A DNA stretch of 64,000 nucleotides from Bradyrhizobium glycinis (GCF_016031655.1 NZ_JACCHQ010000033.1:17961-81960); one strand, 5' to 3'. Positions 16,601 to 25,398 are shown, numbered from the stretch's first letter. Notes: generated from the sequence alone by a model not told the origin. Made by a program: numbers and translations.

Positions 16601-16752
16601 TGGTGATGGACGATTTCGGCGCCCTGATCTGGCGCTTCGCCAAGCGGCTGATCGTGCACAGCGAGGATGCGGAGACGAGCGGTCATCACGAAGCGCCGCC
16701 CACGCAAGCGGGGCCAGCGCCGAAGAGCCTCGTGCACCCTGCGGCGGAATAG
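13603..16752 (+). CDS. RND efflux transporter permease (AcrB/AcrF family)
   Basis: 1049 residues, full length for HAE-type RND pumps. Twelve membrane segments are expected: one at the N-terminus (PSVVFSIILLVLGWVSF), groups near residues 335-480 and 520-540, and a C-terminal set near 850-1015. Proton-relay residues are intact: the aspartate pair in GILVDDAIVEIENI (about residue 400) and the lysine in GIVTKNAIMLVEFA (about residue 913). Two large periplasmic loops carry the porter domains. With the adaptor just upstream it forms the inner-membrane part of a drug or metabolite exporter. There is no local tolC-like gene and no adjacent TetR regulator, so its substrate and control are unknown. Confidence 0.95.
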   Translation: MALNISAWSIRHPLPSVVFSIILLVLGWVSFTKLAITRLPSADIPVISVAVSQFGAAPAELESQVTKTVEDAVSGVEGVRHITSSITDGLSVTTIQFALETNTDRALNDVKDAVTRVRSNLPQNVTEPLIQRVDVIGLPIVTYAAISPGKTPEQLSYFVDDVVKRALQGVRGVAQVERIGGVEREILVSLDPDRLQAMGLTAVNVSQSLRGTNVDVAGGRAEIGKNDQAIRTLAGAKTLGDLAGTMIPLFGGGEVRLDDLGTVTDTIADRRTFARFNGEPVVALGIKRSKGASDVKVAEAVQKRIDALKAAYPDVDLKLIDTSVEYTKGNYHAAISTLFEGAILAVVIVLLFLRDLRATIIAAISLPLSIFPAFWAMDLLGFSLNLVSFLAITLSTGILVDDAIVEIENIVRHMNMGKSPYRAALEAADEIGLAVIAISLTIIAIFAPASFMSGIAGQFFKQFGITVSVQVFFSLLAARFVTPVLAAYFLKHSTHEEPPPGRILRSYHRIVAWSVRHYFITVLIGLGIFAASIWSITLLPQGFLPAQDSARSLLALELPPGTQLAYTEKVTEDIVARLRKRPEVKSIFVDGGRVPPGTQEVRRAALIINYTPKDSRDITQRELEFSISQELENVPDIRFWFLDENGLRAISLVVTGVDPNIVNNVASELATQMKRIPTIANVISETALERPELRIEPRADLAARLGVSTESLSQTIRVATIGDVGPALAKFDVGDRLVPIRVQLEDAARGNLKTLEQLRVPLGERGEKGGVPLSVIADVKLDQGPTSIGRYDRERQATVAADLVGSAALGDATKKIYDLPVMKTLPKGVKVSPSGDAESLNELSEGFATAITAGLMMVYAVLVLLFGTFLQPITILFSLPLSIGGAIAALLVTGKQLTTPVWIGILMLMGIVTKNAIMLVEFAIEAIHAGKPREEAMIDAGMKRARPIVMTTIAMAAGMMPSALAVGAGGEFRSPMALAVIGGLIFSTILSLVFVPAMFMVMDDFGALIWRFAKRLIVHSEDAETSGHHEAPPTQAGPAPKSLVHPAAE

Positions 16753-16811
16753 GGTTCGAAAGGCTGCGTCGTGCACTGGCGAAAGGCGAGCGCTGACGCT
16801 ATGTTGCGCCT

Positions 16812-17051
16812 ATGACGTTTACACGCATCACGATCGATCCTGCCGTCTGCACCGGGAAGCCCTGTATCCGCGGGCTGCGGTTTCCGGTCGCAAGGCTGCT
16901 CGGCCTGCTTGCCGCCGGCGAGACGCGTGAGTCCGTTTTGAACGACTACCCCTATCTTGAGCGCGAAGACATTGACGAAGCATTGCGCTACGCGGCCTTC
17001 CTCGCAGAAGACGAGGCCGTCGAGCTTCGCCCGACCGTTTCAGCCAAGTGA
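16812..17051 (+). CDS. DUF433 family antitoxin
   Basis: 79 residues from ATG 16812. The sequence ITIDPAVCTGKPCIRGLRFP is the hallmark of DUF433, a small HTH-containing family, followed by LLAAGETRESVLNDYPYLER and DIDEALRYAAFLAEDE. DUF433 proteins act as VapB45-like antitoxins paired with DUF5615/PIN-like toxins. Its stop overlaps the start of the next gene (GTGA, 17048-17051), the usual arrangement for such pairs. It probably binds its own promoter through the helix-turn-helix, but no clear operator was seen in the 59 bases before it. Confidence 0.88.
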   Translation: MTFTRITIDPAVCTGKPCIRGLRFPVARLLGLLAAGETRESVLNDYPYLEREDIDEALRYAAFLAEDEAVELRPTVSAK

Positions 17052-17413
17052 AATTCCTCGTCGACATGCCCCTCTCACCAGTGCTGTCGCGCTGGTTGAC
17101 AGAGATGGGACATGACGCCGTCCACGCCTCCGCGATAGGACTTCATGCTGCGAGCGATGTTGAAATCATCGATCGGGCCAGGCAAGAGGCGCGCACAATC
17201 GTTACGGCAGATCTCGACTATCCTCGTCTGATTGCAACAGCAGGCGGCGACAGCCCAAGCCTCGTTCTCTTCCGAGGCGGCGACTGGACCGAGACGAGCG
17301 TCCGGAACCGGCTGGCAGAAGTCCTATCCGCTCTCCCCGAGAACGAGATTCAAGGCAGCATCATCACCATCGACCGTGATCGTGTCCGCCGACGCAGGCT
17401 CCCGATCGTCTGA
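17048..17413 (+). CDS. DUF5615 PIN-like toxin (VapC45/Mut7-C-like)
   Basis: 121 residues starting at GTG 17048, overlapping the DUF433 stop by four bases. The N-terminus MKFLVDMPLSPVLSRWLTEM and the second acidic motif ARTIVTADLDYPRL match DUF5615 PIN-like nucleases. The conserved acids are D6 and the TADLDY aspartates; SLVLFRGGDW closes the core. Relatives are ribonucleases neutralised by a DUF433 partner. The C-terminus is basic (RVRRRRLPIV), compatible with RNA binding. It ends two bases from the convergent end of the CRP-type gene. Confidence 0.85.
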   Translation: MKFLVDMPLSPVLSRWLTEMGHDAVHASAIGLHAASDVEIIDRARQEARTIVTADLDYPRLIATAGGDSPSLVLFRGGDWTETSVRNRLAEVLSALPENEIQGSIITIDRDRVRRRRLPIV

Positions 17414-17414
17414 C

Positions 17415-18089
17415 CTACTCATTCCGCGCGATCGCGGTCAGCTTGGTCATGTTCCGCAGCAGGATCCGGCCGCGCTGGAGATCGAGGATCGCTTCCTTGC
17501 GCCAGGCCTGGAGCTGGCGGTTGACGCTTTCGCGGGCGGCGCCGACGAAGACGCCGAGCTGCTCCTGCGAGATGTGGACCTCGGAGCCGAAATCGGCGGC
17601 GAGCGCGCAGAGCCGCCGCGCCAGACGCACCGGCAGCGGCTGCAGCATGGATTCTTCCATACGCTCGCTCTGCCAGCGGATGCGCTGGCACAATAGCGCA
17701 ATGATCTTGATCGCGACCTTGGGCTCGCGCTCGAGGAAGCCGAGGAAGTCTTCGCGCCGCAGCACGAACAATTCGCTGGCCTCGCCTGCGGTGGCGTCCG
17801 CCGTGCGATTCTGGCCGTCCAACACCGCGACCTCGCCGAACAGGTCGCCCGGCCCCATGAAGTTCAGCGTCAGCCGGCTGCCGTCGGCGGCGCCGGTCTC
17901 GATGCGGACCTGGCCGCGGCGCACGCCGAACAGCGCATTGCCGGGATCGCCCTTCTGGAACAGCACCTCGCCGCTGGCCAGGTGCTGGGTGTGGCAGAGA
18001 TTGGACAGCCGCTGGAGCTCGTCTGCGCCGAGATCGGCGAACATCGGGTTCATCTTCAGGATGACCGCAAATTCGGCCTGCTTGCTCAT
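17415..18089 (-). CDS. CRP/FNR family regulator, CRP type (cAMP-binding features)
   Basis: 224 residues. The cyclic-nucleotide-binding domain spans residues 10-130 with a phosphate-binding cassette GDLFGEVAVLDGQNRTADAT, which has the FGE and R-T/S-A pattern of cAMP binders. There is no N-terminal cysteine cluster of the FNR type. The C-terminal HTH reads SQEQLGVFVGAARESVNRQL; the recognition helix RESVNR keeps the R-E-x-x-x-R set that E. coli CRP (RETVGR) uses to read TGTGA. A TGTGT-N6-TCACA box lies 105 bases upstream of its start (18194-18209), suggesting autoregulation or control of the AsmA gene. Two class III cyclases at 20578 and 30556 could supply the ligand. Confidence 0.88.
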   Translation of the reverse strand: MSKQAEFAVILKMNPMFADLGADELQRLSNLCHTQHLASGEVLFQKGDPGNALFGVRRGQVRIETGAADGSRLTLNFMGPGDLFGEVAVLDGQNRTADATAGEASELFVLRREDFLGFLEREPKVAIKIIALLCQRIRWQSERMEESMLQPLPVRLARRLCALAADFGSEVHISQEQLGVFVGAARESVNRQLQAWRKEAILDLQRGRILLRNMTKLTAIARNE

Positions 18090-18193
18090 GTCAATGTCCT
18101 TGTGAACGTCCTGGTCATCGCCTTGGTAAATCGTCTTGGCAAATCGCTCGAAACCATCAACTTCAAAGATCGCGTAAAACCGCGCCGGAGAAG

Positions 18194-18209
18194 TGTGTCA
18201 TAAGTCACA
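18194..18209. promoter_or_regulatory. near-consensus CRP box between the CRP-type gene and the AsmA gene
   Basis: TGTGTCATAAGTCACA matches the CRP consensus TGTGA-N6-TCACA at nine of ten specified positions. It sits in the divergent gap, 105 bases from the CRP-type start (18089) and about 130 bases from the AsmA start (18339), so either or both genes may be controlled. Confidence 0.55.
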
Positions 18210-18338
18210 TAACTTTGCAGCACCCCCTGACTATTTTTACGCGCTTGGAGCCGCTTCCCGTCCGGGGATAAACTCCGGGCGCAATGGACGGGTGATCGGC
18301 CGGATTCGGCGCGGATTCTCCGTCGCCGGAAAGTCGAC

Positions 18339-20384
18339 ATGAAAGCATTGAAATTCGCCGGCGGGGCTTTGGCCGCCGTCATCGTCGTCATCGCACTTCT
18401 GCTCGTCGTCGGGATCCCCTCGGGCTTCCTGACCTCGACGATCGCCTCCCGCCTCGAGAGCGCGACCGGCTATCGGCTGTCGATCGACGGCACCACCAAG
18501 ATCAGCCTGTGGCCGACGCTGAACGTCACGCTGAACGACCTCACGCTCGCCGACCCCAAGGACCGCAGCGGCATCACGCGCCTGACGATCGACCGCGTGC
18601 AGGTCGACATGTCGCTCGCCAGCGTGTGGTCGGGCACGCCCGAGATCAGCGAGCTCGTCGTCACCCATCCCGTGCTCTACCAGCCGCTGCTGCGCGAACG
18701 CCTGCCGAATGCAGCCGCGCCTTCGAAGCCGCTCGCGCTCGACACCAAGGGCGCCACCATCGACCGCATCAAGATCACCGACGGCGAAGTGGCATTCTCG
18801 CGCCTCCGCGACCGTGTCGAGGGCCGCATCAGCGCCATCAACGCCGACGCGACCCTGGACCGCGACCGCAAGGTGAATATCACCGGCACCGCGCGCGTCG
18901 GCGATCACCCAACCAAGTTCGACATCAAGGCGGCCTCGCCGGCCGAACGGCCGACGTTTCAGGTGGATTTCGCCGTCGACATGCCCAGCCTGCTGAAATC
19001 CCAGCTCACCGGTCACGCCGAGATGCGGCTGAGCGGCAACGTCGTGATGATCAACGGCGTGAACGGCAGGCTCGGCGACGGCGCCTTCAACGGCTGGGCT
19101 TCGGTCGACATCGCGAGCAAGCCGCTGGTCAAGGTCGATCTCGACTTCCAGCGGCTATCTATGCCGCTGGCGAAATCGCCGGATGGCGTGTCCGGGCAGC
19201 CCTGGAGCAATGCGCCGATCGACGTCTCCGGGCTCAATTACGTCGATGCGCAGGTGCGGATCTCCGCGAACGAGGTCGTGATCGGCGATGCGCGCGTCGC
19301 GCCGCTGGCGCTCGACGCCAAGCTCGCCGGCGGCGTGCTGAAGGCCGGCACGGCCAATCTGGGCGCCTATGGCGGCCAGGTCTCGGGCGAGGTGATCCTG
19401 GACGCGACCACCGGTGCGCCGAACTTTGCCATGCATTCCGACCTCGTCGGCGTGCGCGCGCTGCCGCTGCTCCAGACCCTTGCCGAGTTCGACCGCATCG
19501 ACGGCAAGCTGCAGGCCAAGCTAGCCTTGCGCAGCGCCGGCAACAGCCAGCGCGCGCTGATGGCGAACATGCAGGGCACGGCCTTCGTCAATTTCCAGGA
19601 TGGCGCCATCCGCGGCGTCAATATCGCGCAGATGATCCGCTCGCTGACGACGAGCACGCTCTCCGGCTGGCAAAGCAGCCAGGACCCGAGCCAGGAGCAG
19701 AGCACGGATCTATCGCAGCTCTCGGCCTCCTTCCGCATCGACAAGGGTCAGGCGGTGACGACCGATCTCAACCTGATCGGGCCGCTGGTGCGCGTCAGCG
19801 GCGCCGGCACCATCGCGCTCGACACCAAGATGATGGGCTTTCGCGTCGAGCCCAAGCTCGTGATGACGACCGAAGGCCAGGGCCGCACTTCCGAGCCGGT
19901 CGGCTTCGGCATTCCCGTGATGATCCAGGGCTCCTGGTCGCAGCCGCGGATCTATCCCGACATGGCCGGCATGCTGGACAATCCGGACGCCGCCTATGCC
20001 AAGCTGCGCGAGATGGGCAAGGGCTTGTTCGGCCCCGACGGCGCCGGGCTCGGCAACATCCTGGGCAGCCTCGGTCTTGGTGGCACCGCCGCGCCGGGCG
20101 GCGGCAATGCGCCCGGCACTGCCAATCCGCAAGGCCAGCAACCGGGGCAGAACAATCTGCTCGGGGGCCCGCTCGGGGAGGCGATCGGCAATCTGATCCA
20201 GCAGGGTCTCTCCAGCGGCGCGGGGAGCGGCGCTGGCACTAGCCGCAGCCGCAGCCTGCCGGCAACGCCGTCCACGCCGGTGCCGCAGGCCTCCCCTGCG
20301 GCTCCCGCCCGGGAGGACCCGCCGGTCGCGCAGCAGGACAGTCAGCCAATGAACGACGTGCTGCGGCAGCTCTTCAATCGATAA
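18339..20384 (+). CDS. AsmA family protein
   Basis: 681 residues. One N-terminal membrane segment (residues 7-27, AGGALAAVIVVIALLLVVGI) is followed by the AsmA N-terminal motif SRLESATGYRLSIDGTTKIS and LWPTLNVTLNDLTLADP. Long beta-rich repeats fill the periplasmic part. The conserved C-terminal AsmA segment is near residues 400-560 (FVNFQDGAIRGVNIAQMIRS, LNLIGPLVRVSGAGTIAL). The last 120 residues are rich in Gly, Pro and Gln and likely disordered. AsmA-like proteins form periplasmic bridges linked to phospholipid transport and outer-membrane integrity. It is monocistronic, downstream of the CRP box. Confidence 0.88.
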   Translation: MKALKFAGGALAAVIVVIALLLVVGIPSGFLTSTIASRLESATGYRLSIDGTTKISLWPTLNVTLNDLTLADPKDRSGITRLTIDRVQVDMSLASVWSGTPEISELVVTHPVLYQPLLRERLPNAAAPSKPLALDTKGATIDRIKITDGEVAFSRLRDRVEGRISAINADATLDRDRKVNITGTARVGDHPTKFDIKAASPAERPTFQVDFAVDMPSLLKSQLTGHAEMRLSGNVVMINGVNGRLGDGAFNGWASVDIASKPLVKVDLDFQRLSMPLAKSPDGVSGQPWSNAPIDVSGLNYVDAQVRISANEVVIGDARVAPLALDAKLAGGVLKAGTANLGAYGGQVSGEVILDATTGAPNFAMHSDLVGVRALPLLQTLAEFDRIDGKLQAKLALRSAGNSQRALMANMQGTAFVNFQDGAIRGVNIAQMIRSLTTSTLSGWQSSQDPSQEQSTDLSQLSASFRIDKGQAVTTDLNLIGPLVRVSGAGTIALDTKMMGFRVEPKLVMTTEGQGRTSEPVGFGIPVMIQGSWSQPRIYPDMAGMLDNPDAAYAKLREMGKGLFGPDGAGLGNILGSLGLGGTAAPGGGNAPGTANPQGQQPGQNNLLGGPLGEAIGNLIQQGLSSGAGSGAGTSRSRSLPATPSTPVPQASPAAPAREDPPVAQQDSQPMNDVLRQLFNR

Positions 20385-20577
20385 GCTCCCTCCATCGAAC
20401 CGATCCGGCTGCGACAATCGCTGCCGGTCCAACCCGCCTAGGAGACCACTGGGGTAACCACACCGGCCGGTCCGCCGGCTGCATGACGGCCCTTCGGTCC
20501 AAATTGTGGTAGAACGGCTTGGAAGGGCCTGTCCGGCCCATAGCGCGCAGCGTCAGTGGCCGCGCGAGAGGATCGGG

Positions 20578-23025
20578 ATGGCAGGAGCGAACGACAAGAC
20601 ACGATCTCTGCGCGAGGGCCTGTTCGCCAAATACGTCGTCTCCCTCGTCGGCCTCGTCGTGTTCGTCCTCGCCGTCAACGGGGCGATGGAGACCTGGATC
20701 TCCTACCGCGCAACACGGACGCAGCTGACCGACGGCCTGGAGGACAAGGCGCAAGCAGCCGCCCGGCGCATCGAGCAGGCGATTTCCGAGCTCGACCGCC
20801 AGATCAGCTGGGTGACGCGGGCGAGCCAGGATACGCTGGAGAAGCGCCGCGCCGACTACGCTTCGCTGCTGCACCAGGTCTCGGTCGTCAACCAGCTGTT
20901 CCAGCTCAACGGCGACGGCCGCGAGGTGCTGCGCGTCTCCAGGCAATCGACCACGACCGGCGGCAATGCCGACCTCTCCCGCGACATGCGCTTCACCGAC
21001 GCTGTCGCCCGCGGCGTCACCTACGCGCCGGCTTGGTTCGCCGACCGGACGCCAGTAATGTCGATCTCAGTGGCGCATTCCGGCTTCAATGCCGGCGTCA
21101 CCGTGGCCGAGATCGATCTCAGCTTCCTCTCCGACTTCCTGTCCGACGCCCAGGTCGGCAAGGCCGCCTTTGCCTATGTCGTCGATCCGCGCGGCCGGGT
21201 GCTGGCGACGTCATCGAAAGGGCCCGAGATCGGCAAGGATCTCTCCAAGCTGCCGCAGGTGGCGGCCGCGATCGCGCCCGGCCACGAAGCCGACACGTCG
21301 GGCACCGACTTCAACGGCCATGCGGTGATGAGCGCCGCGAGCATCGTGCCGAAGCTCGGCTGGAGCGTGCTGTTCGAGCAGCCAACCACGCAGGCCCTGA
21401 TGCCGATCCGCGACCAGCTGGTGCGCATCGCGCTTCTGATCGGCATGGGCCTGATGGTCGCGATCCTCGCCGGCACGCTGCTCGCCCGCCGCATGATCAT
21501 CCCGATCACGGCGCTGCGCGACGGCGCCTACAGGCTCGGCGAGGGCGATTTCAGCCACCGCATCGACGTGCACACCTCCGACGAGCTGGAAGACCTCGCC
21601 GGGCAGTTCAACCGCATGGCCGACCAGATCCAGGAGACCTATTCGAACCTGGAGAGCAAGGTCGAGGAGCGCACCCGCGATCTCGCGCAATCGATCCACG
21701 AGCTCAAGGTGCTGGAGGAGGTCGGCCGCGCGGTGGCCTCCTCGCTCGATCTCAACGCGGTGCTTGCGACGATTGCGGCCCGCGCGATCGAGATCACCCG
21801 TGCCGACGCGGTGCTGATCTACGGCTTCGACGCCGAGGCGCGCTGCTTCAACCTGGTCGAGGCCAACGGCATCGACAAATCCGCCGAGGGCGCGCATGTC
21901 ACCATCGCGCAAGGCGGCAACATCCTGAGCGATGCTGCGGGCAGCGGCGAGCCGATCGCACTGGCCGAGCTCGGCGATGCCGCCGAGCAGCCGCTGCGCG
22001 AGGTCGCGCGCGCGGCCGGCTTCAACTCGGTGCTGGTGGTGCCGCTGATCGACCAGCAGGGCACGCTGGGCTCGCTCGTGGTGCTGCGCCGCGCCGCCGG
22101 CGCGTTCGCGCCCAGCATCATCGGCCTGATGCGCACCTTCGCCAACCAGGCCGTGCTGGCGATGCGCAATGCGCAACTGTTCAGCGAGGTCGACCACAAG
22201 AGCCACGCGCTGGAGGCGGCGAACACGATCGTGCGCGCCCAGGCCGACAAGCTCCGCGAGCAGACCGAGCAGCTCAAGGACTGGAACAAGTCGCTGGAGG
22301 AGCGCGTCAGGACCCAGCTCGGCGAGATCGAGCGCATCCGCAAGCTCGAGCGTTTCCTGGCGCCCCAGGTGGCGCAGCTGATCGCCTCCTCCGACAGCCC
22401 GGAAGGTTTGCTCACCAGCCAGCGCCGCGAGGTCACGGTCGTGTTCTGCGACCTGCGCGGCTTCACCGCGTTCACGGAAGCGACCGAGCCGGAAGAGGCG
22501 ATGAACGTGCTGCGCGAATACCACGCGGCACTCGGCCAGCTGATCTTCAAGTACGAGGGCACGCTCGACAAGTATGCCGGCGACGGCGTGATGATCCTGT
22601 TCAACGCGCCGATCCAGTTCGAGGACCACACCAAGCGCGCGGTGAAGATGGCGGTGGAGATGCGCGACACCATCGGTCCCTTGACCGAGCGCTGGCGCAA
22701 CCGCGGGCATAGCCTGGGATTCGGCATCGGCGTCGCGCTCGGCTATGCCACGCTCGGCCAGGTCGGCTTCGAACAGCGGCTGGAATATGCCGCGATCGGC
22801 AGCGTCACCAACCTCGCCTCGCGCCTCTGCAGCGAGGCCAAGCCCAACCAGATCGTGGTCAGCCGCCGCGTCTACGGCATGGTCGAGCCCTGGGTCGAAG
22901 CCCGCGCGCTCGACGACCTCCAGCTCAAGGGCTTCAATCACCCCGTGCTGGCGATGGAGATCCTGAGCTGGCGCGAGGAGGTGGAGAACGTGGTGGATGC
23001 GGCAGTGGTGCGGCGGCGGGGGTAG
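20578..23025 (+). CDS. membrane adenylate/guanylate cyclase with periplasmic sensor, HAMP and GAF domains
   Basis: 815 residues from ATG 20578 (MAGANDKTRSLREG), with GAGAGGA upstream. Order: TM1 (about 20-42), a periplasmic dCACHE-type sensor (45-275), TM2 (about 283-303), HAMP (305-360), GAF (385-530), coiled coil, class III cyclase (about 615-800). The metal-binding aspartates are present in VVFCDLRGF and DKYAGDGVMILF. The position usually holding a substrate-selecting Asp (IGDxVN) is Ser in YAAIGSVTNLASRL, so substrate preference is uncertain. The upstream in-frame extension to 20506 is rejected. With the CRP-type regulator at 17415 it suggests local cAMP signalling. Confidence 0.92.
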   Translation: MAGANDKTRSLREGLFAKYVVSLVGLVVFVLAVNGAMETWISYRATRTQLTDGLEDKAQAAARRIEQAISELDRQISWVTRASQDTLEKRRADYASLLHQVSVVNQLFQLNGDGREVLRVSRQSTTTGGNADLSRDMRFTDAVARGVTYAPAWFADRTPVMSISVAHSGFNAGVTVAEIDLSFLSDFLSDAQVGKAAFAYVVDPRGRVLATSSKGPEIGKDLSKLPQVAAAIAPGHEADTSGTDFNGHAVMSAASIVPKLGWSVLFEQPTTQALMPIRDQLVRIALLIGMGLMVAILAGTLLARRMIIPITALRDGAYRLGEGDFSHRIDVHTSDELEDLAGQFNRMADQIQETYSNLESKVEERTRDLAQSIHELKVLEEVGRAVASSLDLNAVLATIAARAIEITRADAVLIYGFDAEARCFNLVEANGIDKSAEGAHVTIAQGGNILSDAAGSGEPIALAELGDAAEQPLREVARAAGFNSVLVVPLIDQQGTLGSLVVLRRAAGAFAPSIIGLMRTFANQAVLAMRNAQLFSEVDHKSHALEAANTIVRAQADKLREQTEQLKDWNKSLEERVRTQLGEIERIRKLERFLAPQVAQLIASSDSPEGLLTSQRREVTVVFCDLRGFTAFTEATEPEEAMNVLREYHAALGQLIFKYEGTLDKYAGDGVMILFNAPIQFEDHTKRAVKMAVEMRDTIGPLTERWRNRGHSLGFGIGVALGYATLGQVGFEQRLEYAAIGSVTNLASRLCSEAKPNQIVVSRRVYGMVEPWVEARALDDLQLKGFNHPVLAMEILSWREEVENVVDAAVVRRRG

Positions 23026-23238
23026 CCAAACAAAAAAGCGCGAAAACAACCCCATGCACAGTAGGCGGGGGCTGGAGAATCAATGACTTACGGCAGGCCC
23101 GCGCGTGCCCACGCGATCTCACCCGTCGGGCAAAACACCAGATTGGCAGCATCCCAGACGCCTCTCACGAACCAGGTCCCTCCTCCCCGCGACCAACCCT
23201 CGCCTCAACGGCGAGGCGGACTTTCTGGGAGACGACCC

Positions 23239-24105
23239 GTGGCATTTCCCCTGCCTTCGCGTGCCTATGATTTGCAGATGCTGGACCGGCCGGTCGACCG
23301 CGCGCGCGATCAGGGCTGGGTCTTTGGGCTGCCGCCGGGCATTGCATCCGAGCAATGGCCGCTCGATCCCGTCACCGGCTATCCCTTGATACACGGCTTC
23401 ACGCTGTTGTTGCCGGAGGATTACCGTGTGCACGGCGACGACATCGTCGCGGTGTCGTTCTTCGCCACGGCGCCCGATCACAATGACGGCGGCGCGCCGG
23501 ACGATCCTGAAGTCCGCGAGGCGGTGCTGGCGCGGCCATCGCATCCGCGCCTGTCGCGCATGACCGACATTCTCGACTACGCCTATGCCGCGCTGCTGCT
23601 GACGCAAGCCGAGTATGACGGCGCGTTCGCGACACCGCCGGCGCCGCTGGCGCTGGCGACGGTGGAGCGGCCGCGCTGGCTCGACGTCGGCGGCGCCAGC
23701 GCCTTCTTCGAGGCCGCGCCGGCTTACGCGAAGAAGATGTTTGCTGCCCCGCCGCGCGCCGATCTCAGCGAGACGCGCGCGATCGCGCTGTCGCCGCGCG
23801 CTGATGATCCCAATGCAGGCAAGGGCCCGCAGGACGAGTACGCACGCGAAAATCCGCCGACCGGCTATCAGCCCTACTATTATTATGTCGAGGGCAGACC
23901 GGGCCGCGACAATTTCCGCCTGCACGACTGGGCCAAGGATCACGCCCACAACCATCTCGGCGGCACCATGCGGCCCTGCCAGGCCGTGCCGGAGATGAGC
24001 CCGTTCTACATCGAGTTCGAGGAATATTTCGGCGGCTACAATTTCGGCGGTGGCAACGCGCAGCTGGATTTCAAGGACATGAAGTTCGACTGGGCGTGCG
24101 GGTGA
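23239..24105 (+). CDS. protein of unknown function
   Basis: About 288 residues if started at GTG 23239 (VAFPLPSRAYDLQMLDRP), which has GGGAG seven bases upstream. The reading from 23083 adds 52 low-complexity residues and looks non-coding. I do not recognise the family. There is no signal peptide or membrane segment. Conserved-looking blocks are PLIHGFTLLLPEDYR, VSFFATAPDHNDGG, YYYYVEGRPGRDNFRLHDWA and a C-terminal aromatic/Gly-rich part, IEFEEYFGGYNFGGGNAQLD, ending FDWACG. The composition suggests a soluble cytoplasmic protein. It is flanked by the cyclase and, convergently, the CpxP/Spy-like gene, without operon linkage. Confidence 0.65.
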   Translation: MAFPLPSRAYDLQMLDRPVDRARDQGWVFGLPPGIASEQWPLDPVTGYPLIHGFTLLLPEDYRVHGDDIVAVSFFATAPDHNDGGAPDDPEVREAVLARPSHPRLSRMTDILDYAYAALLLTQAEYDGAFATPPAPLALATVERPRWLDVGGASAFFEAAPAYAKKMFAAPPRADLSETRAIALSPRADDPNAGKGPQDEYARENPPTGYQPYYYYVEGRPGRDNFRLHDWAKDHAHNHLGGTMRPCQAVPEMSPFYIEFEEYFGGYNFGGGNAQLDFKDMKFDWACG

Positions 24106-25398
24106 TCACACCCCCCGCTTCGGCCCGATCGCCTCGAACCCGGCCTTCTGCTCGTCGCTCAGATCGGCCTGGAAATCGTCGAGCGCGTCGGCCACGCCGT
24201 TCACTGCTTCCAGCATAGTCTGCAGCCGCGCCTTCACGGCGACGAGGCGGGCCTGCGGGGTTGCGGCGGGCTCGGTCGGGCAGGCGCTGAGCGTCTGCAT
24301 GGTGCGGAGCGCGGTGTCCTGCAGCACCTCGAAGCGGGCGCGGGCGACCTCGTCGAGGTGGAGCGTGGCGGCGATCTCCGCGGGCCATTGCTGCTGAACG
24401 AGTTGCTCGTATTGGCGCTGGGCGTTTTCGTCGGACAGAGGATCATAGTCCGCTTGGCAGGCTTTGGCCGCCTGTGCGTCCTTGCTCGCGTTCTTGTCGG
24501 TGTTTTTGGACTGGTAGGACGCCAACGCGGCGCGGCGCTCGTTGGCAAGGGCGTTGAGCCGGGCTTTCTGGTCGTCATTGAGCAGGCCGACGAATTTCGA
24601 CAGCGGCGCTTCGATTGTATCGATGGCCTTGACCATGGCCTCGATACGCTCGCGCATCAGGCCGAGGCGCTCCGCCGCATTTGCAGGGACCTGCGCCGCC
24701 GGGCAGGCGGCGCGGATGGTGTCGCGCGCCGCAAGCCAGGCGGATGAGAGCTCGTCAAGCGCAGTGCGCTGAGCTTCGTTCGGCTGAACGGCGCTCGCGA
24801 TGCGCTCGACCGGCAGGCCGCCGGTGTCGCTGGCTTCGCACATTGTTTCTGCGGCCGGGATTCGACGCGCGCGACGGCCTGGCGGCACGGTATAGGCGGC
24901 AAGCTCGGTGGCGGCATAGGGCGTGAAGAGCGCGGCATAGAGGTCGCCGTAGCCGTAGAGCGAGAGGCTGGTGGTGTCGCCGAAGACGATCGCATTGGTG
25001 AGATCGTCATGGGCGAACGGCCAGAACACCGGGCCGACCCAGCCGTAGCTGCCGTCGGGATGGCGCCACCAGCCCTGCGGGCGGCGGCCGCCTTGCCAGC
25101 CTGCCAGCGCCGCTTGCGCCGTGAGGGCCGCGCGCAGCACGTAAGGGTTCGACAGCTGGCCGCGGTCGGCCCCGCGCGGATCCTGTGATCTCAGCGCAGC
25201 GGAGCGGTAGCGACCACTACGGACCGCCATGCGGGAATGGCGCAGGCGCGACAGGCCGATCACGTGGCCGACGGCGAAGCGCGCAACCCCCAGCGGACCG
25301 CCGCGCAAGCCGAATTGCGCCTCAGCCCTGCCCGGCAGCAGCACTGTCGCAATTAGCAGGGCCGCACCGGCGAGCGCCAGTCCCATGCGTCCCGGCAT
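24106..25398 (-). CDS. Spy/CpxP (LTXXQ motif) family envelope protein
   Basis: 430 residues from ATG 25398, fixed by GGAGGT eight bases upstream. The signal peptide covers residues 1-29 (LALAGAALLIATVLLPGRAEA). After a Gly/Arg-rich segment and an aromatic region (WWRHPDGSYGWVGPVFWPF), the C-terminal 230 residues are helical. They carry three LTxxQ-like helix starts: QPNEAQRTAL, LNDDQKARLN and LSDEQKAGFE. This repeated motif defines the CpxP/Spy chaperone superfamily, but the protein is far longer than E. coli Spy, as usual for rhizobial members. It is probably a periplasmic chaperone or stress protein. Its 3' end meets the convergent unknown gene at 24105. Confidence 0.75.
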   Translation of the reverse strand: MPGRMGLALAGAALLIATVLLPGRAEAQFGLRGGPLGVARFAVGHVIGLSRLRHSRMAVRSGRYRSAALRSQDPRGADRGQLSNPYVLRAALTAQAALAGWQGGRRPQGWWRHPDGSYGWVGPVFWPFAHDDLTNAIVFGDTTSLSLYGYGDLYAALFTPYAATELAAYTVPPGRRARRIPAAETMCEASDTGGLPVERIASAVQPNEAQRTALDELSSAWLAARDTIRAACPAAQVPANAAERLGLMRERIEAMVKAIDTIEAPLSKFVGLLNDDQKARLNALANERRAALASYQSKNTDKNASKDAQAAKACQADYDPLSDENAQRQYEQLVQQQWPAEIAATLHLDEVARARFEVLQDTALRTMQTLSACPTEPAATPQARLVAVKARLQTMLEAVNGVADALDDFQADLSDEQKAGFEAIGPKRGV

